A stretch of DNA of 64,000 nucleotides. Source: a beta proteobacterium AAP65. Its GTDB lineage: Bacteria > Pseudomonadota > Gammaproteobacteria > Burkholderiales > Burkholderiaceae_C. Position numbers and translations under genes: made by a program. Under the pieces are notes generated by a model that ran no database searches, was not told where the DNA came from, and saw only the letters and a program-made list of their open reading frames with translations. The stretch covers positions 1 through 64,000 of the forward strand of contig LJHW01000044.1 of the NCBI GenBank assembly GCA_001295865.1. The letters run 5' to 3'. This document shows positions 44,735 to 53,823 of this stretch, piece after piece; within the stretch, counting starts at the first letter, position 1, and the number at the start of each line of letters is the position of its first letter.

Positions 44735-46030
44735 TTGATCCCGAAGCTGCCGGAAGGCGATCTGCTGCGTGACGCCACCTACCGGCGCCTGTGGCTGTCC
44801 ATCGTCACCAGCTCTTTCGGCAACCAGGTGATGATGTTGGCGCTGCCGCTCACCGCGGCCGTGCTGCTGCAGGCCACGCCCACGCAGATGGGGCTGCTGA
44901 CGGCCATCGAGCTCATCCCCTTCCTGCTGTTTTCGCTGCCCAGTGGCGTGTGGCTGGACCGGGTGCGCAAGCTGCCGGTTTACGTGGCCGGTGAAAGCGC
45001 CATCGCCGTGGCCGCGGCCAGCGTGCCGCTGGCCTGGTGGCTGGGCTGGCTGAGCATGGGCTGGCTCTACGTGGTGGGTTTCATGCTCGGCGCGGTGCAC
45101 ACGGTGGCCGGCACGGCGGCGCAGGTGGTGCTGACGCAAGTGGTGGCGCGCGACCGCCTGGTCGAAGCGCACGCCAAAAACGCGCTGGCCACCTCGGGGG
45201 CCGAGGTGGTGGGGCCGGGCATTGCGGGCGCCTTGATCCGCATCTTCGGGGCGCCGCTGGCGCTGCTGGTGAACGCCGTGCTCTTGCTGGGCTCGGCCTT
45301 GATCCTGCGCGGCATCGCCATCGACGAGCGCCGCGCGGTGCGCCCGCCGGGCCATTTCTGGCGCGACCTGGGGGTGGGCCTGCGGTTTGTCACCGGCACG
45401 CGGCTGCTGCTGACGCTGGGTGTGCTGATGGCCGTCTGGCAGATGTGCCACTACGCGGCGGTGACGGTGCAGATCCTCTTCGCCACGCGCACGCTGGGCT
45501 TGAGCGAACACGCCGTGGGCCTGTGCTACATGGGCATGGGCGTGGGCACCATCACGGGCAGCGTGCTGGGCCGACGCGTGAGCGACCGCATCGGCCCCGG
45601 CCCCTGCCTGGTGGTGGGCTACTCCATCTGCGGCCTGGGCTGGCTGCTGCTGGCGGTGGCCCCGGCCAACGCCTGGGGCGTGGCGGCCTTCGCGCTGATG
45701 TTGATGAGCTTCACCACCGGCGCTGTCTTCATCTTCATCAACTTCCTCGCGCTGCGCCAAGCGGTGACACCCGAGCCGTTGCTGGGCCGCATGACGAGCA
45801 CCATGCGCTGGATCACGCTGCTGGCCGCCGCGCCCGGCGCGCTGTTGGGCGGCTGGCTGGGCGACCATTTCGGGCTGCGCGCAGCGCTGGCCTTTGCCGG
45901 TGGTGTCTCGATGCTGCTGGTGGTGGTGGCCTGGCGCATGCCACTCATCCGCGGGCTGAAAGCCTTGCCCGAGCAGGAGCGTGAATCGGAATGGCTGGGG
46001 CTGGAGGCCGAGGTGCGCCGGCCGGATTGA
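44735..46030 (+). CDS. Major facilitator superfamily transporter
   Basis: A 431-residue inner membrane protein with about twelve hydrophobic segments, of the enterobactin-exporter/MFS_3-like group. The inter-helix loop SGVWLDRVRKLP (about 68-79) is the usual MFS motif A. Substrate is unknown. It starts at TTG 44735, about 46 nt after argJ; a purine run is poor, so the exact start is uncertain. It ends 21 nt before the convergent phosphodiesterase gene. Confidence 0.85.
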   Translation: MIPKLPEGDLLRDATYRRLWLSIVTSSFGNQVMMLALPLTAAVLLQATPTQMGLLTAIELIPFLLFSLPSGVWLDRVRKLPVYVAGESAIAVAAASVPLAWWLGWLSMGWLYVVGFMLGAVHTVAGTAAQVVLTQVVARDRLVEAHAKNALATSGAEVVGPGIAGALIRIFGAPLALLVNAVLLLGSALILRGIAIDERRAVRPPGHFWRDLGVGLRFVTGTRLLLTLGVLMAVWQMCHYAAVTVQILFATRTLGLSEHAVGLCYMGMGVGTITGSVLGRRVSDRIGPGPCLVVGYSICGLGWLLLAVAPANAWGVAAFALMLMSFTTGAVFIFINFLALRQAVTPEPLLGRMTSTMRWITLLAAAPGALLGGWLGDHFGLRAALAFAGGVSMLLVVVAWRMPLIRGLKALPEQERESEWLGLEAEVRRPD

Positions 46031-46051
46031 TCGCGGCTGTGGCGGCGCGCT

Positions 46052-46807
46052 TCAGCGGCCCGGGCGCTGCGGTTCGACGGGCGGGTGCCGGTCGACCGCG
46101 TCGGTGATCAGACCGTCCACGCCCAGCGCTTGCAGGCGCTGCACGTCGGCTTCGTCGTTCACCGTGTAACAGAGTGCGCGCAGCCCGGCGGCGTGCAGCG
46201 AGGTGCACAAGGCGCCATCCATCAGCCGATGCTGGGTGATCACGGCCACGCAGCCCAGCGCCCGGGCGCGCGCCACCGGGTCGGGGGGCAGGGCGTCGAG
46301 CAGCAGCGCGCGGGGCAGGGCGGGGGCAGCGGCTTGTGCGGCCTGCAACGCGGCTTCTGAAAACGAGCTCAGCAGCGGTGGCACGGCAGCGCCTGCCCAC
46401 AAGCGGGCGCAGGCGGTGGCCACGGCGGCGCCCGTGGCGGCCTCGGTGCCCGGGGTGGGCTTGATCTCGACGTTCAGGCAGCAGCCCTCGGCCTGCACCC
46501 AGGCGGCCACCTCGTTCAGCCTGGGCAAGGGTTCGCCCGTGTAGGCCGGGCTGTGCCAGGCGCCGGCGTCCAGCTGCGCGAGTTCGTCCCAGAGCCGTTC
46601 GCCCGCTAGGTCGTGGCCATTGGTGGTGCGCTGCAAGGTGGCATCGTGCAGCAGGAAGGGCACACCATCGGCGCTGAGTTTCACGTCGCACTCGAAGGCG
46701 CGGTAGCCGTGGGCCGCGCCCAGCCGGAAGGCGGCCAGCGTGTTCTCAGGCGCGTGTTTGCCGGCGCCGCGGTGGGCCAGCCAGTAGGGGTAGGGCCAAG
46801 GGCTCAT
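46052..46807 (-). CDS. ugpQ: Glycerophosphodiester phosphodiesterase
   Basis: A 251-residue cytoplasmic TIM-barrel enzyme that splits glycerophosphodiesters to glycerol 3-phosphate and an alcohol. LAHRGAGKHAPENT near residue 10 holds the catalytic His and metal ligand. ECDVKLSADGVPFLLHD carries the second catalytic His, and NVEIKPTPG, SSFSEAAL, YTVNDEADVQRLQALGVDGLITD complete the pattern. No signal peptide, which fits UgpQ rather than GlpQ. CAGAAT at 46814-46819 ends 6 nt before the start, a possible leaderless promoter. Confidence 0.93.
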   Translation of the reverse strand: MSPWPYPYWLAHRGAGKHAPENTLAAFRLGAAHGYRAFECDVKLSADGVPFLLHDATLQRTTNGHDLAGERLWDELAQLDAGAWHSPAYTGEPLPRLNEVAAWVQAEGCCLNVEIKPTPGTEAATGAAVATACARLWAGAAVPPLLSSFSEAALQAAQAAAPALPRALLLDALPPDPVARARALGCVAVITQHRLMDGALCTSLHAAGLRALCYTVNDEADVQRLQALGVDGLITDAVDRHPPVEPQRPGR

Positions 46808-46813
46808 GGCGGC

Positions 46814-46819
46814 ATTCTG
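46814..46819 (-). promoter_or_regulatory. -10-like box of ugpQ (possible leaderless transcript)
   Basis: On the minus strand CAGAAT is separated from the ATG by 6 nt, and there is no ribosome binding site. The same spacing is seen at lpxC and at the DUF971 gene. Confidence 0.3.
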
Positions 46820-46974
46820 GCGCGCGCAGCGCCACGCTTGCGGCCGGCTGGCGTGGGTTTGCGGCAGCGCGGCGGCCAGCGCAGGCCGGTTTTGGGAGAA
46901 TCCGAGGGTCTGCCCCAGGGCACCAGTCGCCTGCCCCAGGCGCCCTGCCTGCCGCGCGCCCTCTCGAAAGCCCC

Positions 46975-49900
46975 ATGAACGCTCCGCTGCCCCTGACCGC
47001 GCCCCTGCACGCACCCCTGGCGGGCTTGCCTGCGGACAGCGCCGAACCCACGGCGGCTCACGCGCGCCTGCGCGAGATTCCCTACAACTACACCTCGTTC
47101 TCCGACCGCGAGATCGTGCTGCGCCTCTTGGGAACACGCGCCTGGGAGATCCTGAACCTGCTGCGGCAAGAGCGCCGCACGGGCCGCAGCGCGCGCATGC
47201 TCTACGAGGTGCTGGGCGACATCTGGGTGGTGCAGCGCAACCCCTACCTCGAAGACGACCTGCTCGACAACCCCAAGCGCCGCGCGATGCTGATCGAGGC
47301 GCTGAACCACCGCCTCAGCGAAGTGGCCAAGCGCCGCGATGCCGTGGCCGGCAGCGGGGATGGCGACCCGCAACGCGACGCGCTGGTGGGCGAACTGCTC
47401 GCTGCCGCCCGCGGCGCGGTCGAAGCTTTTGCTGCGCACTTCCGCGCCGTGTGGGACCTGCGCAAGGCCACGCGCCGCGCACTCGGCCGCGCCACGGCCA
47501 AGGACAACATCAAGTTCGACGGCCTCTCCCGCGTCAGCCACGTCACCGACGCCACCGACTGGCGCGTGGAGTACCCCTTCGTCGTGCTGACGCCCGACAC
47601 CGAGGCCGAGATGGCCGCGTTGGTGAAGGGCTGCATCGAACTGGGCCTGACCATCATCCCGCGCGGCGGCGGCACCGGCTACAACGGCGGCGCCGTGCCG
47701 CTGACCTGGAAGAGCGCGGTCATCAACACCGAGAAGCTCGAAGCCCTGGGCGCTGTGGAGATGAAGCTGCTGCCGGGCCTGAACGAGCCCGTGGCCACCA
47801 TCACCAGTGAAGCTGGCGTCGTCACGCAGCGCGTGGCCGATGCGGCCGAGAAGGCCGGCTTCGTGTTCGCGGTGGACCCCACCAGCGCCGAGGCCAGCTG
47901 CATTGGCGGCAACATCGCCATGAACGCCGGCGGCAAGAAGGCCGTGCTCTGGGGCACGGCGCTGGACAACCTGGCCAGCTGGCGCATGGTGACGCCGCAG
48001 GCGCAGTGGCTGGAAGTCACGCGCCTGGACCACAACCTCGGCAAGATCCACGACGCCGAGGTGGCCAGCTTCGAGCTGAAGTACTTCGACGCCAGTGGGC
48101 AGGTGCTGCAGCGCACCGAGCGGCTGGACATTCCCGGCCGTGTCTTCCGCAAGGAGGGCCTGGGCAAGGACGTCACCGACAAGTTCCTCGCCGGCCTGCC
48201 GGGCATCCAGAAGGAAGGCTGCGACGGCCTCATCACCAGCGCACGCTGGGTGCTGCACCGCATGCCGGCGCACACGCGCACCGTGTGCCTGGAGTTCTTC
48301 GGCAACCCGAAGGACGCGGTGCCGAGCATCGTGGAGATCAAGGACTACCTCTTCGGCCTGAAGGACCAGGGCGTGCTGCTCGCGGGCCTGGAGCACCTGG
48401 ACGACCGGTATCTCAAGGCCGTGGGCTACGCCACGAAGAGCAAACGCGCGCTGCAAGGCAGCGGGCTGCCGAAGATGGTGCTGATCGGCGACATCGTCGG
48501 CGACGACGACAACGCCGTGGCGCGCGCGGCCAGCGAGGTGGTGCGCATCGCCAACTCGCGCGGTGGCGAGGGCTTCACGGCCGTCAGCGCCGACGCGCGC
48601 AAGAAGTTCTGGCTCGACCGCAAGCGCACGGCCGCCATCGCCAAGCACACCAACGCCTTCAAGATCAACGAAGACGTGGTGATCCCGCTGCCGCGCATGG
48701 GCGAATACACCGAGGGCGTGGAGCGCATCAACGTCGAGCTCAGCCTGCGCAACAAGCTGGAGCTGGTGGGTGCGCTGCAGGCCCTCTTCCAGCGAGGCGC
48801 GCTTCCGCTGGGAAGAAGCGACGACGCCGGTGAGATCCCCGGCGCCGAGCTGCTGGAAGACCGCGTGCAGCAGGCGCTGGTGCTGCTGGACGAGGTGCAC
48901 GCGCTGTGGCAGCACTGGCTCGACCAGCTGGACGTGGTGCAGGGCGAGGGCAGCGGCGCCGAGGGCCAGACCTGCTTCCAGATGCTGCAGGACTGGCGCT
49001 GGCGCGCGAGCTGGAAGACGCAGGTCTTGAAGCCGTTGCAGGCCTTGTTCGCGGGCGACGCCTTCAAGCCGCTGCTCGACGAGTGCCGCCGCATCCACCA
49101 GGAAGTGCTGCGCGGCCGCGTGTGGATCGCGCTGCACATGCACGCCGGCGACGGCAACGTGCACACCAACATTCCCGTCAACAGCGACAACTACGCCATG
49201 CTGCAGACGGCCCACGAGGCCGTGGCGCGCGTGATGGCGCTGGCGCGGCGCCTGGGCGGCGTGATCAGCGGCGAGCATGGCATCGGCATCACCAAGCTCG
49301 AGTTCCTGAGCGATGCAGAGCTGGCGCCCTTCGCCGACTACAAGCAGCGGGTGGACCCCGAGGGCCGCTTCAACCGCGGCAAGCTGCTGCGCCTGCCTGG
49401 CGGCGAAGTCGACATCGCCGGTGGCGCACCGCGCCGCGCCGACCTGAGCGCGGCCTACACGCCCAGCTTCGGTCTGATGGGGCACGAGTCGCTGATCATG
49501 CAGCAGAGCGACATCGGCGCCATCAGCGAGAGCATCAAGGACTGCCTGCGCTGCGGCAAGTGCAAGCCGGTTTGCGCGACCCACGTGCCGCGCGCCAACC
49601 TGCTGTACAGCCCGCGCAACAAGATCCTCGCGACTTCGCTGCTGATCGAGGCGTTTCTCTACGAAGAGCAGACGCGCCGCGGCGTCAGCGTCAAACACTG
49701 GGAAGACTTCGAAGACGTCTCCGACCACTGCACGGTGTGCCACAAGTGCGAGAGCCCGTGCCCGGTGAAGATCGACTTCGGCGACGTCACCATGGCCATG
49801 CGCAACCTGCTGCGCAAGATGGGCAAGCAGAGCTTCCGGCCCGGCAAGGCCGCGGCCATGACCTTCCTGAACGCGACCAACCCGCAGACCATCAAGTTCA

Positions 49901-50979
49901 TGCGCAGCGCGATGGTGGACGTGGGTTTCAAGGCCCAGCGGTTCATGAACGGCCTGCTCAAGCCGCTGGCGCGGCAGCAGACGGCGGCGCCGCCGGCCAC
50001 GCTGGGCCGCGCGCCGATCAAGGAACAGGTCATCCACTTCATCAACAAGAAGATGCCCGGCGGCCTGCCCAAGCGCAGCGCGCGCGCCTTGCTCGACATC
50101 GAGGACAAGGACTACGTGCCCATCATCCGCAACCCGGCCGCCACCACGGCCGAGACGGAGGCCGTGTTCTATTTCCCGGGCTGCGGCAGCGAGCGCCTGT
50201 TCAGCCAGGTGGGCCTGGCCACGCAGGCCATGCTGTGGCACGCCGGCGTGCAGACGGTGCTGCCGCCAGGCTACCTGTGCTGCGGCTACCCGCAACGCGG
50301 CGCCGGCCAGGCCGACAAGGCCGAGAAGCTGATCACCGACAACCGCGTGCTTTTCCACCGCGTGGCCAACACGCTGAACTACCTCGACATCAAGACCGTG
50401 GTGGTGAGCTGCGGCACTTGCTACGACCAGCTGCAGGGCTACAAGTTTGAAGAGATCTTCCCGGGCTGCCGCATCGTCGACATCCACGAGTACCTGCTGG
50501 AAAAGGGCATCACGCTGAATGCCGACCAGCAGGCCGGCTACCTCTACCACGACCCCTGCCACAGCCCCATGAAGCAGCAGGAGCCGATGAAAACGGTGAA
50601 GGCGCTGGTGGGCCCGAACGTGCTGAAGAACGAGCGCTGCTGCGGCGAAAGCGGCACGCTGGGCGTGACACGGCCGGACATCAGCACGCAGGTGCGTTTC
50701 CGCAAGGAAGAAGAGCTGAAGAAGGGCGAGACCGCGCTGCGCGAGATGATGGCCGCCACGCCGGGGCTGAGCAGCGCGGCGCAGGCCAACGTGAAGATCC
50801 TCACCAGCTGCCCGAGCTGCCTGCAGGGCCTGAAGCGTTACGAAGACGACATGAACAGTGGTCTGCTCGAAGCCGACTACATCGTCGTCGAGATGGCCCG
50901 CCTGATGCTGGGGGAAGACTGGCTACAGGCCTACGTCGCCAAGGCCAATGCCGGTGGCATCGAACGCGTGCTGGTCTAA
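46975..50979 (+). CDS. Giant FAD/Fe-S oxidoreductase (DUF3683 + FAD-linked oxidase + Fe-S + CCG domains)
   Basis: A 1334-residue fusion. Residues about 30-170 match the DUF3683 region seen before such oxidases in betaproteobacteria. A PCMH-type FAD-binding domain follows (about 200-400; IIPRGGGTGYNGG, GNIAMNAGGKKAVLWG), then an FAD-oxidase C domain (about 480-800; HMHAGDGNVHTN, GVISGEHGIG). Two [4Fe-4S] sites, CLRCGKCKPVC near 856 and CTVCHKCESPCP near 920, come next. The C-terminus carries cysteine-rich CCG repeats (CCGYPQRG; CCGESGTLG). The plan resembles D-lactate or 2-hydroxyacid dehydrogenases of the GlcDF/Dld type joined into one chain. The substrate is not known. Confidence 0.9.
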   Translation: MNAPLPLTAPLHAPLAGLPADSAEPTAAHARLREIPYNYTSFSDREIVLRLLGTRAWEILNLLRQERRTGRSARMLYEVLGDIWVVQRNPYLEDDLLDNPKRRAMLIEALNHRLSEVAKRRDAVAGSGDGDPQRDALVGELLAAARGAVEAFAAHFRAVWDLRKATRRALGRATAKDNIKFDGLSRVSHVTDATDWRVEYPFVVLTPDTEAEMAALVKGCIELGLTIIPRGGGTGYNGGAVPLTWKSAVINTEKLEALGAVEMKLLPGLNEPVATITSEAGVVTQRVADAAEKAGFVFAVDPTSAEASCIGGNIAMNAGGKKAVLWGTALDNLASWRMVTPQAQWLEVTRLDHNLGKIHDAEVASFELKYFDASGQVLQRTERLDIPGRVFRKEGLGKDVTDKFLAGLPGIQKEGCDGLITSARWVLHRMPAHTRTVCLEFFGNPKDAVPSIVEIKDYLFGLKDQGVLLAGLEHLDDRYLKAVGYATKSKRALQGSGLPKMVLIGDIVGDDDNAVARAASEVVRIANSRGGEGFTAVSADARKKFWLDRKRTAAIAKHTNAFKINEDVVIPLPRMGEYTEGVERINVELSLRNKLELVGALQALFQRGALPLGRSDDAGEIPGAELLEDRVQQALVLLDEVHALWQHWLDQLDVVQGEGSGAEGQTCFQMLQDWRWRASWKTQVLKPLQALFAGDAFKPLLDECRRIHQEVLRGRVWIALHMHAGDGNVHTNIPVNSDNYAMLQTAHEAVARVMALARRLGGVISGEHGIGITKLEFLSDAELAPFADYKQRVDPEGRFNRGKLLRLPGGEVDIAGGAPRRADLSAAYTPSFGLMGHESLIMQQSDIGAISESIKDCLRCGKCKPVCATHVPRANLLYSPRNKILATSLLIEAFLYEEQTRRGVSVKHWEDFEDVSDHCTVCHKCESPCPVKIDFGDVTMAMRNLLRKMGKQSFRPGKAAAMTFLNATNPQTIKFMRSAMVDVGFKAQRFMNGLLKPLARQQTAAPPATLGRAPIKEQVIHFINKKMPGGLPKRSARALLDIEDKDYVPIIRNPAATTAETEAVFYFPGCGSERLFSQVGLATQAMLWHAGVQTVLPPGYLCCGYPQRGAGQADKAEKLITDNRVLFHRVANTLNYLDIKTVVVSCGTCYDQLQGYKFEEIFPGCRIVDIHEYLLEKGITLNADQQAGYLYHDPCHSPMKQQEPMKTVKALVGPNVLKNERCCGESGTLGVTRPDISTQVRFRKEEELKKGETALREMMAATPGLSSAAQANVKILTSCPSCLQGLKRYEDDMNSGLLEADYIVVEMARLMLGEDWLQAYVAKANAGGIERVLV

Positions 50980-50980
50980 T
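50975..50980 (+). promoter_or_regulatory. -10-like box before the DUF971 gene
   Basis: TCTAAT (five of six matches to TATAAT) overlaps the stop of the preceding gene and ends 6 nt before ATG 50987. There is no ribosome binding site, so a leaderless transcript is possible. Confidence 0.3.
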
Positions 50981-50986
50981 CGAAGC

Positions 50987-51394
50987 ATGAGCAGCAGCAG
51001 TCCCCAGCCCACGCACCTGACCCTGCACCAGACCTCGCGGGTGCTGGAAGTCGGCTTCGACGACGGCCAGACCTTCCGCCTGCCCTTCGAGCTGCTGCGC
51101 GTGTACTCGCCCTCCGCCGAAGTGCAGGGCCACGGCCCGGGCCAGGAAGTGCTGCAGACGGGCAAACGCGAGGTGAGCATCGTCGACCTCAGCACCGTGG
51201 GCCACTACGCCGTGAAGCCGGTGTTCAGCGACGGCCACGACAGCGGCCTCTTCAGCTGGGCCTACCTCTACCAGCTGGGTGCCGAACAAGACCAACGCTG
51301 GGCCGACTACGAAGCGCGGCTGCAGGCCGCCGGCGTCGACCGCGACGCCCCCATGCCCGGCAAGGCCGGCGGCAGCGCCTGCAGCAGCCACTGA
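50987..51394 (+). CDS. DUF971 domain protein
   Basis: A 135-residue soluble protein. HLTLHQTSRVLEVGFDDGQTFRLPFELLRVYSPSAEVQGHG is the DUF971 signature, and GHYAVKPVFSDGHDSGLFSWAYLYQLG is its second conserved part, akin to the N-terminal domain of gamma-butyrobetaine hydroxylases. The end GGSACSSH has one cysteine. In proteobacteria the gene often sits next to ubiE, as here. Molecular role is unsettled. Confidence 0.9.
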   Translation: MSSSSPQPTHLTLHQTSRVLEVGFDDGQTFRLPFELLRVYSPSAEVQGHGPGQEVLQTGKREVSIVDLSTVGHYAVKPVFSDGHDSGLFSWAYLYQLGAEQDQRWADYEARLQAAGVDRDAPMPGKAGGSACSSH

Positions 51395-51411
51395 ACCGCG
51401 AGACCTTCACC

Positions 51412-52143
51412 ATGGCGCAAACCCACTTCGGCTACCAGAGCGTCGACGAGAGCGAGAAGGCCCGCCATGTGCGCGGCGTCTTCGATTCGGTCGCCTCGAA
51501 GTACGACCTGATGAACGACGTGCTGTCGATGGGCCTGCACCGCGCCTGGAAGGCCTACACGGTGGCCGTGGCCGCCGTGCGCCCTGGCATGCAGGTGCTG
51601 GACATCGCCGGCGGCACTGGCGACCTGGCGCGCGCCTTCGCCAAGGCCGCGGGGCCGACCGGCCGCGTGGTGCTGACCGACATCAACGAGGCCATGCTTC
51701 GCGTGGGCCGCGACCGCCTGCTCGACGAAGGCCTGGTGCTGCCCACCGCGGCCTGCGACGCCGAGCACCTGCCCTTCGCGAATGAGAGTTTTGACCTTGT
51801 CAGCGTGGCTTTCGGTCTGCGCAACATGACGCACAAAGACCGCGCGCTGTCCGAGATGTGCCGTGTGCTCAAGCCCGGTGGCCGCTTGCTGGTGCTTGAA
51901 TTCAGCAAGCCCATGGCCGCGCTGCAGAAACCCTACGACTGGTACTCGTTCAGCTTCATGCCGCTGATGGGCAAGCTGGTGGCCAAAGACGAGCAGAGCT
52001 ACCGGTATCTGGCCGAAAGCATCCGCATGCACCCCGACCAGGCCACGCTCAAGGGCCTGATGAAGGACGCGGGTTTCGGCCACGTCGACGTGCACAACCT
52101 GGCCGGCGGCATCGTCGCGCTGCATGCGGGCATCAAGTGCTGA
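51412..52143 (+). CDS. ubiE: Ubiquinone/menaquinone C-methyltransferase UbiE
   Basis: A 243-residue SAM-dependent methyltransferase that C-methylates the quinone ring. It opens THFGYQSV and carries VFDSVASKYDLMNDVLSMGLHRAWK, the SAM motif VLDIAGGTGDLA (about 63-74), VAFGLRNMTHKDRAL and a C-terminal NLAGGIVALHAGIKC. It lies 17 nt after the DUF971 gene and overlaps the following gene by 7 nt. Confidence 0.96.
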   Translation: MAQTHFGYQSVDESEKARHVRGVFDSVASKYDLMNDVLSMGLHRAWKAYTVAVAAVRPGMQVLDIAGGTGDLARAFAKAAGPTGRVVLTDINEAMLRVGRDRLLDEGLVLPTAACDAEHLPFANESFDLVSVAFGLRNMTHKDRALSEMCRVLKPGGRLLVLEFSKPMAALQKPYDWYSFSFMPLMGKLVAKDEQSYRYLAESIRMHPDQATLKGLMKDAGFGHVDVHNLAGGIVALHAGIKC

Positions 52144-52583
52144 ACCGGCTGCGGCGCCTGGAGAATGCGGTGCGTTGGCCACGGGCCCGGGTGGCGCGGC
52201 GTGAAGCGCGCGCGCGGCAGTTGCAGATCGAAGAACTCCTGCAGGTGGCGCGGCTGAGTTTCCTGCGCCTGCAACTGGCCTGGGACACCGCCGATCTCGG
52301 CGCCCTGGGCGAACTGGCGACCCGCCAGTTGCTGGATGAGCTGCGCGACCAGCTGGCGCAGCGCGGGCCCGAGCCCAACCGCACCGAGGTGCTGCAGTTG
52401 CAGGCCCGCCTGCTCTCGCTGGACGACTTGCACGAAGCCATGCTCGCGAGCGTCGAGTTCACGGGCCTCATCCGCGAGCAGCAGAGCCACGAGGCCGCGC
52501 CCTTCCGCGAGCTGTGGATGCTGGCCAGCGTGAAAGCCGCGGGGCCGGGCTGGAAGCTCGCCCGCGTGCAGTCCTTGTCGTGA
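52137..52583 (+). CDS. Short Tim44-like domain protein
   Basis: A 148-residue protein whose residues about 30-148 match the Tim44-like (calcium-channel-like mammalian Tim44 superfamily) module: LLQVARLSFLRLQLAWD, RDQLAQRGPEPNRTEVLQL, VEFTGLIREQ and ELWMLASVKAAGPGWKLARVQ. In related bacteria the gene after ubiE codes for a longer protein with an N-terminal signal or membrane segment; here only a basic Arg-rich start of about 28 residues precedes the domain. GTG 52137 overlaps ubiE by 7 nt. Function is unknown. Confidence 0.75.
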   Translation: MLNRLRRLENAVRWPRARVARREARARQLQIEELLQVARLSFLRLQLAWDTADLGALGELATRQLLDELRDQLAQRGPEPNRTEVLQLQARLLSLDDLHEAMLASVEFTGLIREQQSHEAAPFRELWMLASVKAAGPGWKLARVQSLS

Positions 52584-52857
52584 CCCGGACCGGTGCACGC
52601 CGCGCCCCGGGTGGCTGGGCAAGTGCACGGAAAACCGAGCGTTTGCAGGCCTTTCCGGCGTGTGACCACCACGTGAACTTGTGCCGTTCAGGGGCCCCGT
52701 ACAGGGGGTCTCCAGGTGCCTTTTTGGGCCAAGGTCAGCGGTTACACTGGCCCGCTTTTCGAGGGGCCCCGAGGGTCGCTCGATGCCGGGCAGGCTGCCT
52801 GTGCACGCCTTCCGCCGACATGGCGGGTGGCGTCCGGAACACCCAAGGACAGATCGC

Positions 52858-53823
52858 ATGAGGCTGAAGATGTTCAAGACCCCCACGCTGGCCCAACGCA
52901 GCACCCGCGTGCTCGCGCTCACTCTGTTGGCCAGCGCTGCCGTGCTGGTGGCGGGCTGCGGCGAAAAGAAGGACAAGGCTGCCAGCCAGACAGCGGCCAA
53001 GGTGAATAAGGACGAGATCACCGTCCACCAGATCAACTTCGTGCTGCAGCAGCAGCGTGGCCTCAAGCCCGAGCAGGCCGATGTCGCCAGCCGCCAGATC
53101 CTGGAGCGTCTGGTCGACCAGCAGCTCACGCTGCAAAAGGGCGAAGACGCGAAGATCGACCGCGACCCGCGTGTGGTGCAGCAGCTCGAGGCGGCGCGCC
53201 GCGAGATCCTCTCGCGTGCCTACCTCGAGAAGGTCGGCGAGGCCGCACCCAAGCCCACGCCCGAAGAGATCAAGAAGTACTACGACGAGAAGCCGGCGCT
53301 CTTCCGCGAACGCCGCATCTACAGCATCCAGGAAATCGCCATCGAGGCGCGTCCGGACCAGGTCAACGAACTGCGCGAGCAGCTCGCGGCGTCCAAGAAC
53401 GTCAACGAGTTCGTCGAGTTCCTGAAGGCCAAGGAATTCCGCTTCAACGGCAACCAGGCCGTGCGTGCGGCCGAGCAGCTGCCGCTGAACAGCCTGGACG
53501 CCTTCGCGCGCATGAAGGACGGGCAGGCCATCCTCGCGCCCAGCGCCAACGGCGTGCAAGTGATCGTGCTCGCCGGTTCGCGCAACCAGCCGGTGAGTGA
53601 AGACCAGGCCCGGCCGGCCATCGAGGCCTACCTGCTCAACGACCGCAAGCGCAAGCTGGTGGAAGACGAGCTGAAGGCGCTGCGGGCTGCGGCGAAGATC
53701 GAATACGTGGGCAAGTTCGCTGAAGCGGCGGCCTCGGCCCCAGCAGGTGCGGTGCCGGCGGCTTCTGCGGCCAGCGCGGGTCTGTCGGCCACCGACATCA
53801 CCAAGGGCATGGGCCTGAAGTGA
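52858..53823 (+). CDS. epsD: EpsD-like lipoprotein, peptidyl-prolyl isomerase family
   Basis: A 321-residue predicted lipoprotein. The lipobox LVAGC places the lipid on Cys34. The rest resembles the SurA/PpiC-type helical N-domain (VNKDEITVHQINFVLQQQRGLKPEQ, ILERLVDQQLTLQKGED) and a degenerate parvulin part, as in EpsD proteins encoded at the head of PEP-CTERM exopolysaccharide loci. It may help fold or export envelope components. The in-frame ATG at 52870 is an alternative. The 274-nt gap upstream must hold the operon promoter; TACACT at 52743-52748 is the best -10 candidate, but there is no -35 to match. Confidence 0.85.
   Translation: MRLKMFKTPTLAQRSTRVLALTLLASAAVLVAGCGEKKDKAASQTAAKVNKDEITVHQINFVLQQQRGLKPEQADVASRQILERLVDQQLTLQKGEDAKIDRDPRVVQQLEAARREILSRAYLEKVGEAAPKPTPEEIKKYYDEKPALFRERRIYSIQEIAIEARPDQVNELREQLAASKNVNEFVEFLKAKEFRFNGNQAVRAAEQLPLNSLDAFARMKDGQAILAPSANGVQVIVLAGSRNQPVSEDQARPAIEAYLLNDRKRKLVEDELKALRAAAKIEYVGKFAEAAASAPAGAVPAASAASAGLSATDITKGMGLK

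Noticed and set aside
46804..50562. A very long open frame on the minus strand (about 1250 codons) opposite the FAD/Fe-S oxidoreductase
   Set aside because: It is an antisense shadow caused by the high GC content at third codon positions. Its translation is low-complexity, rich in His, Ala, Gly and Arg, and matches no family, while the plus strand has intact catalytic motifs.
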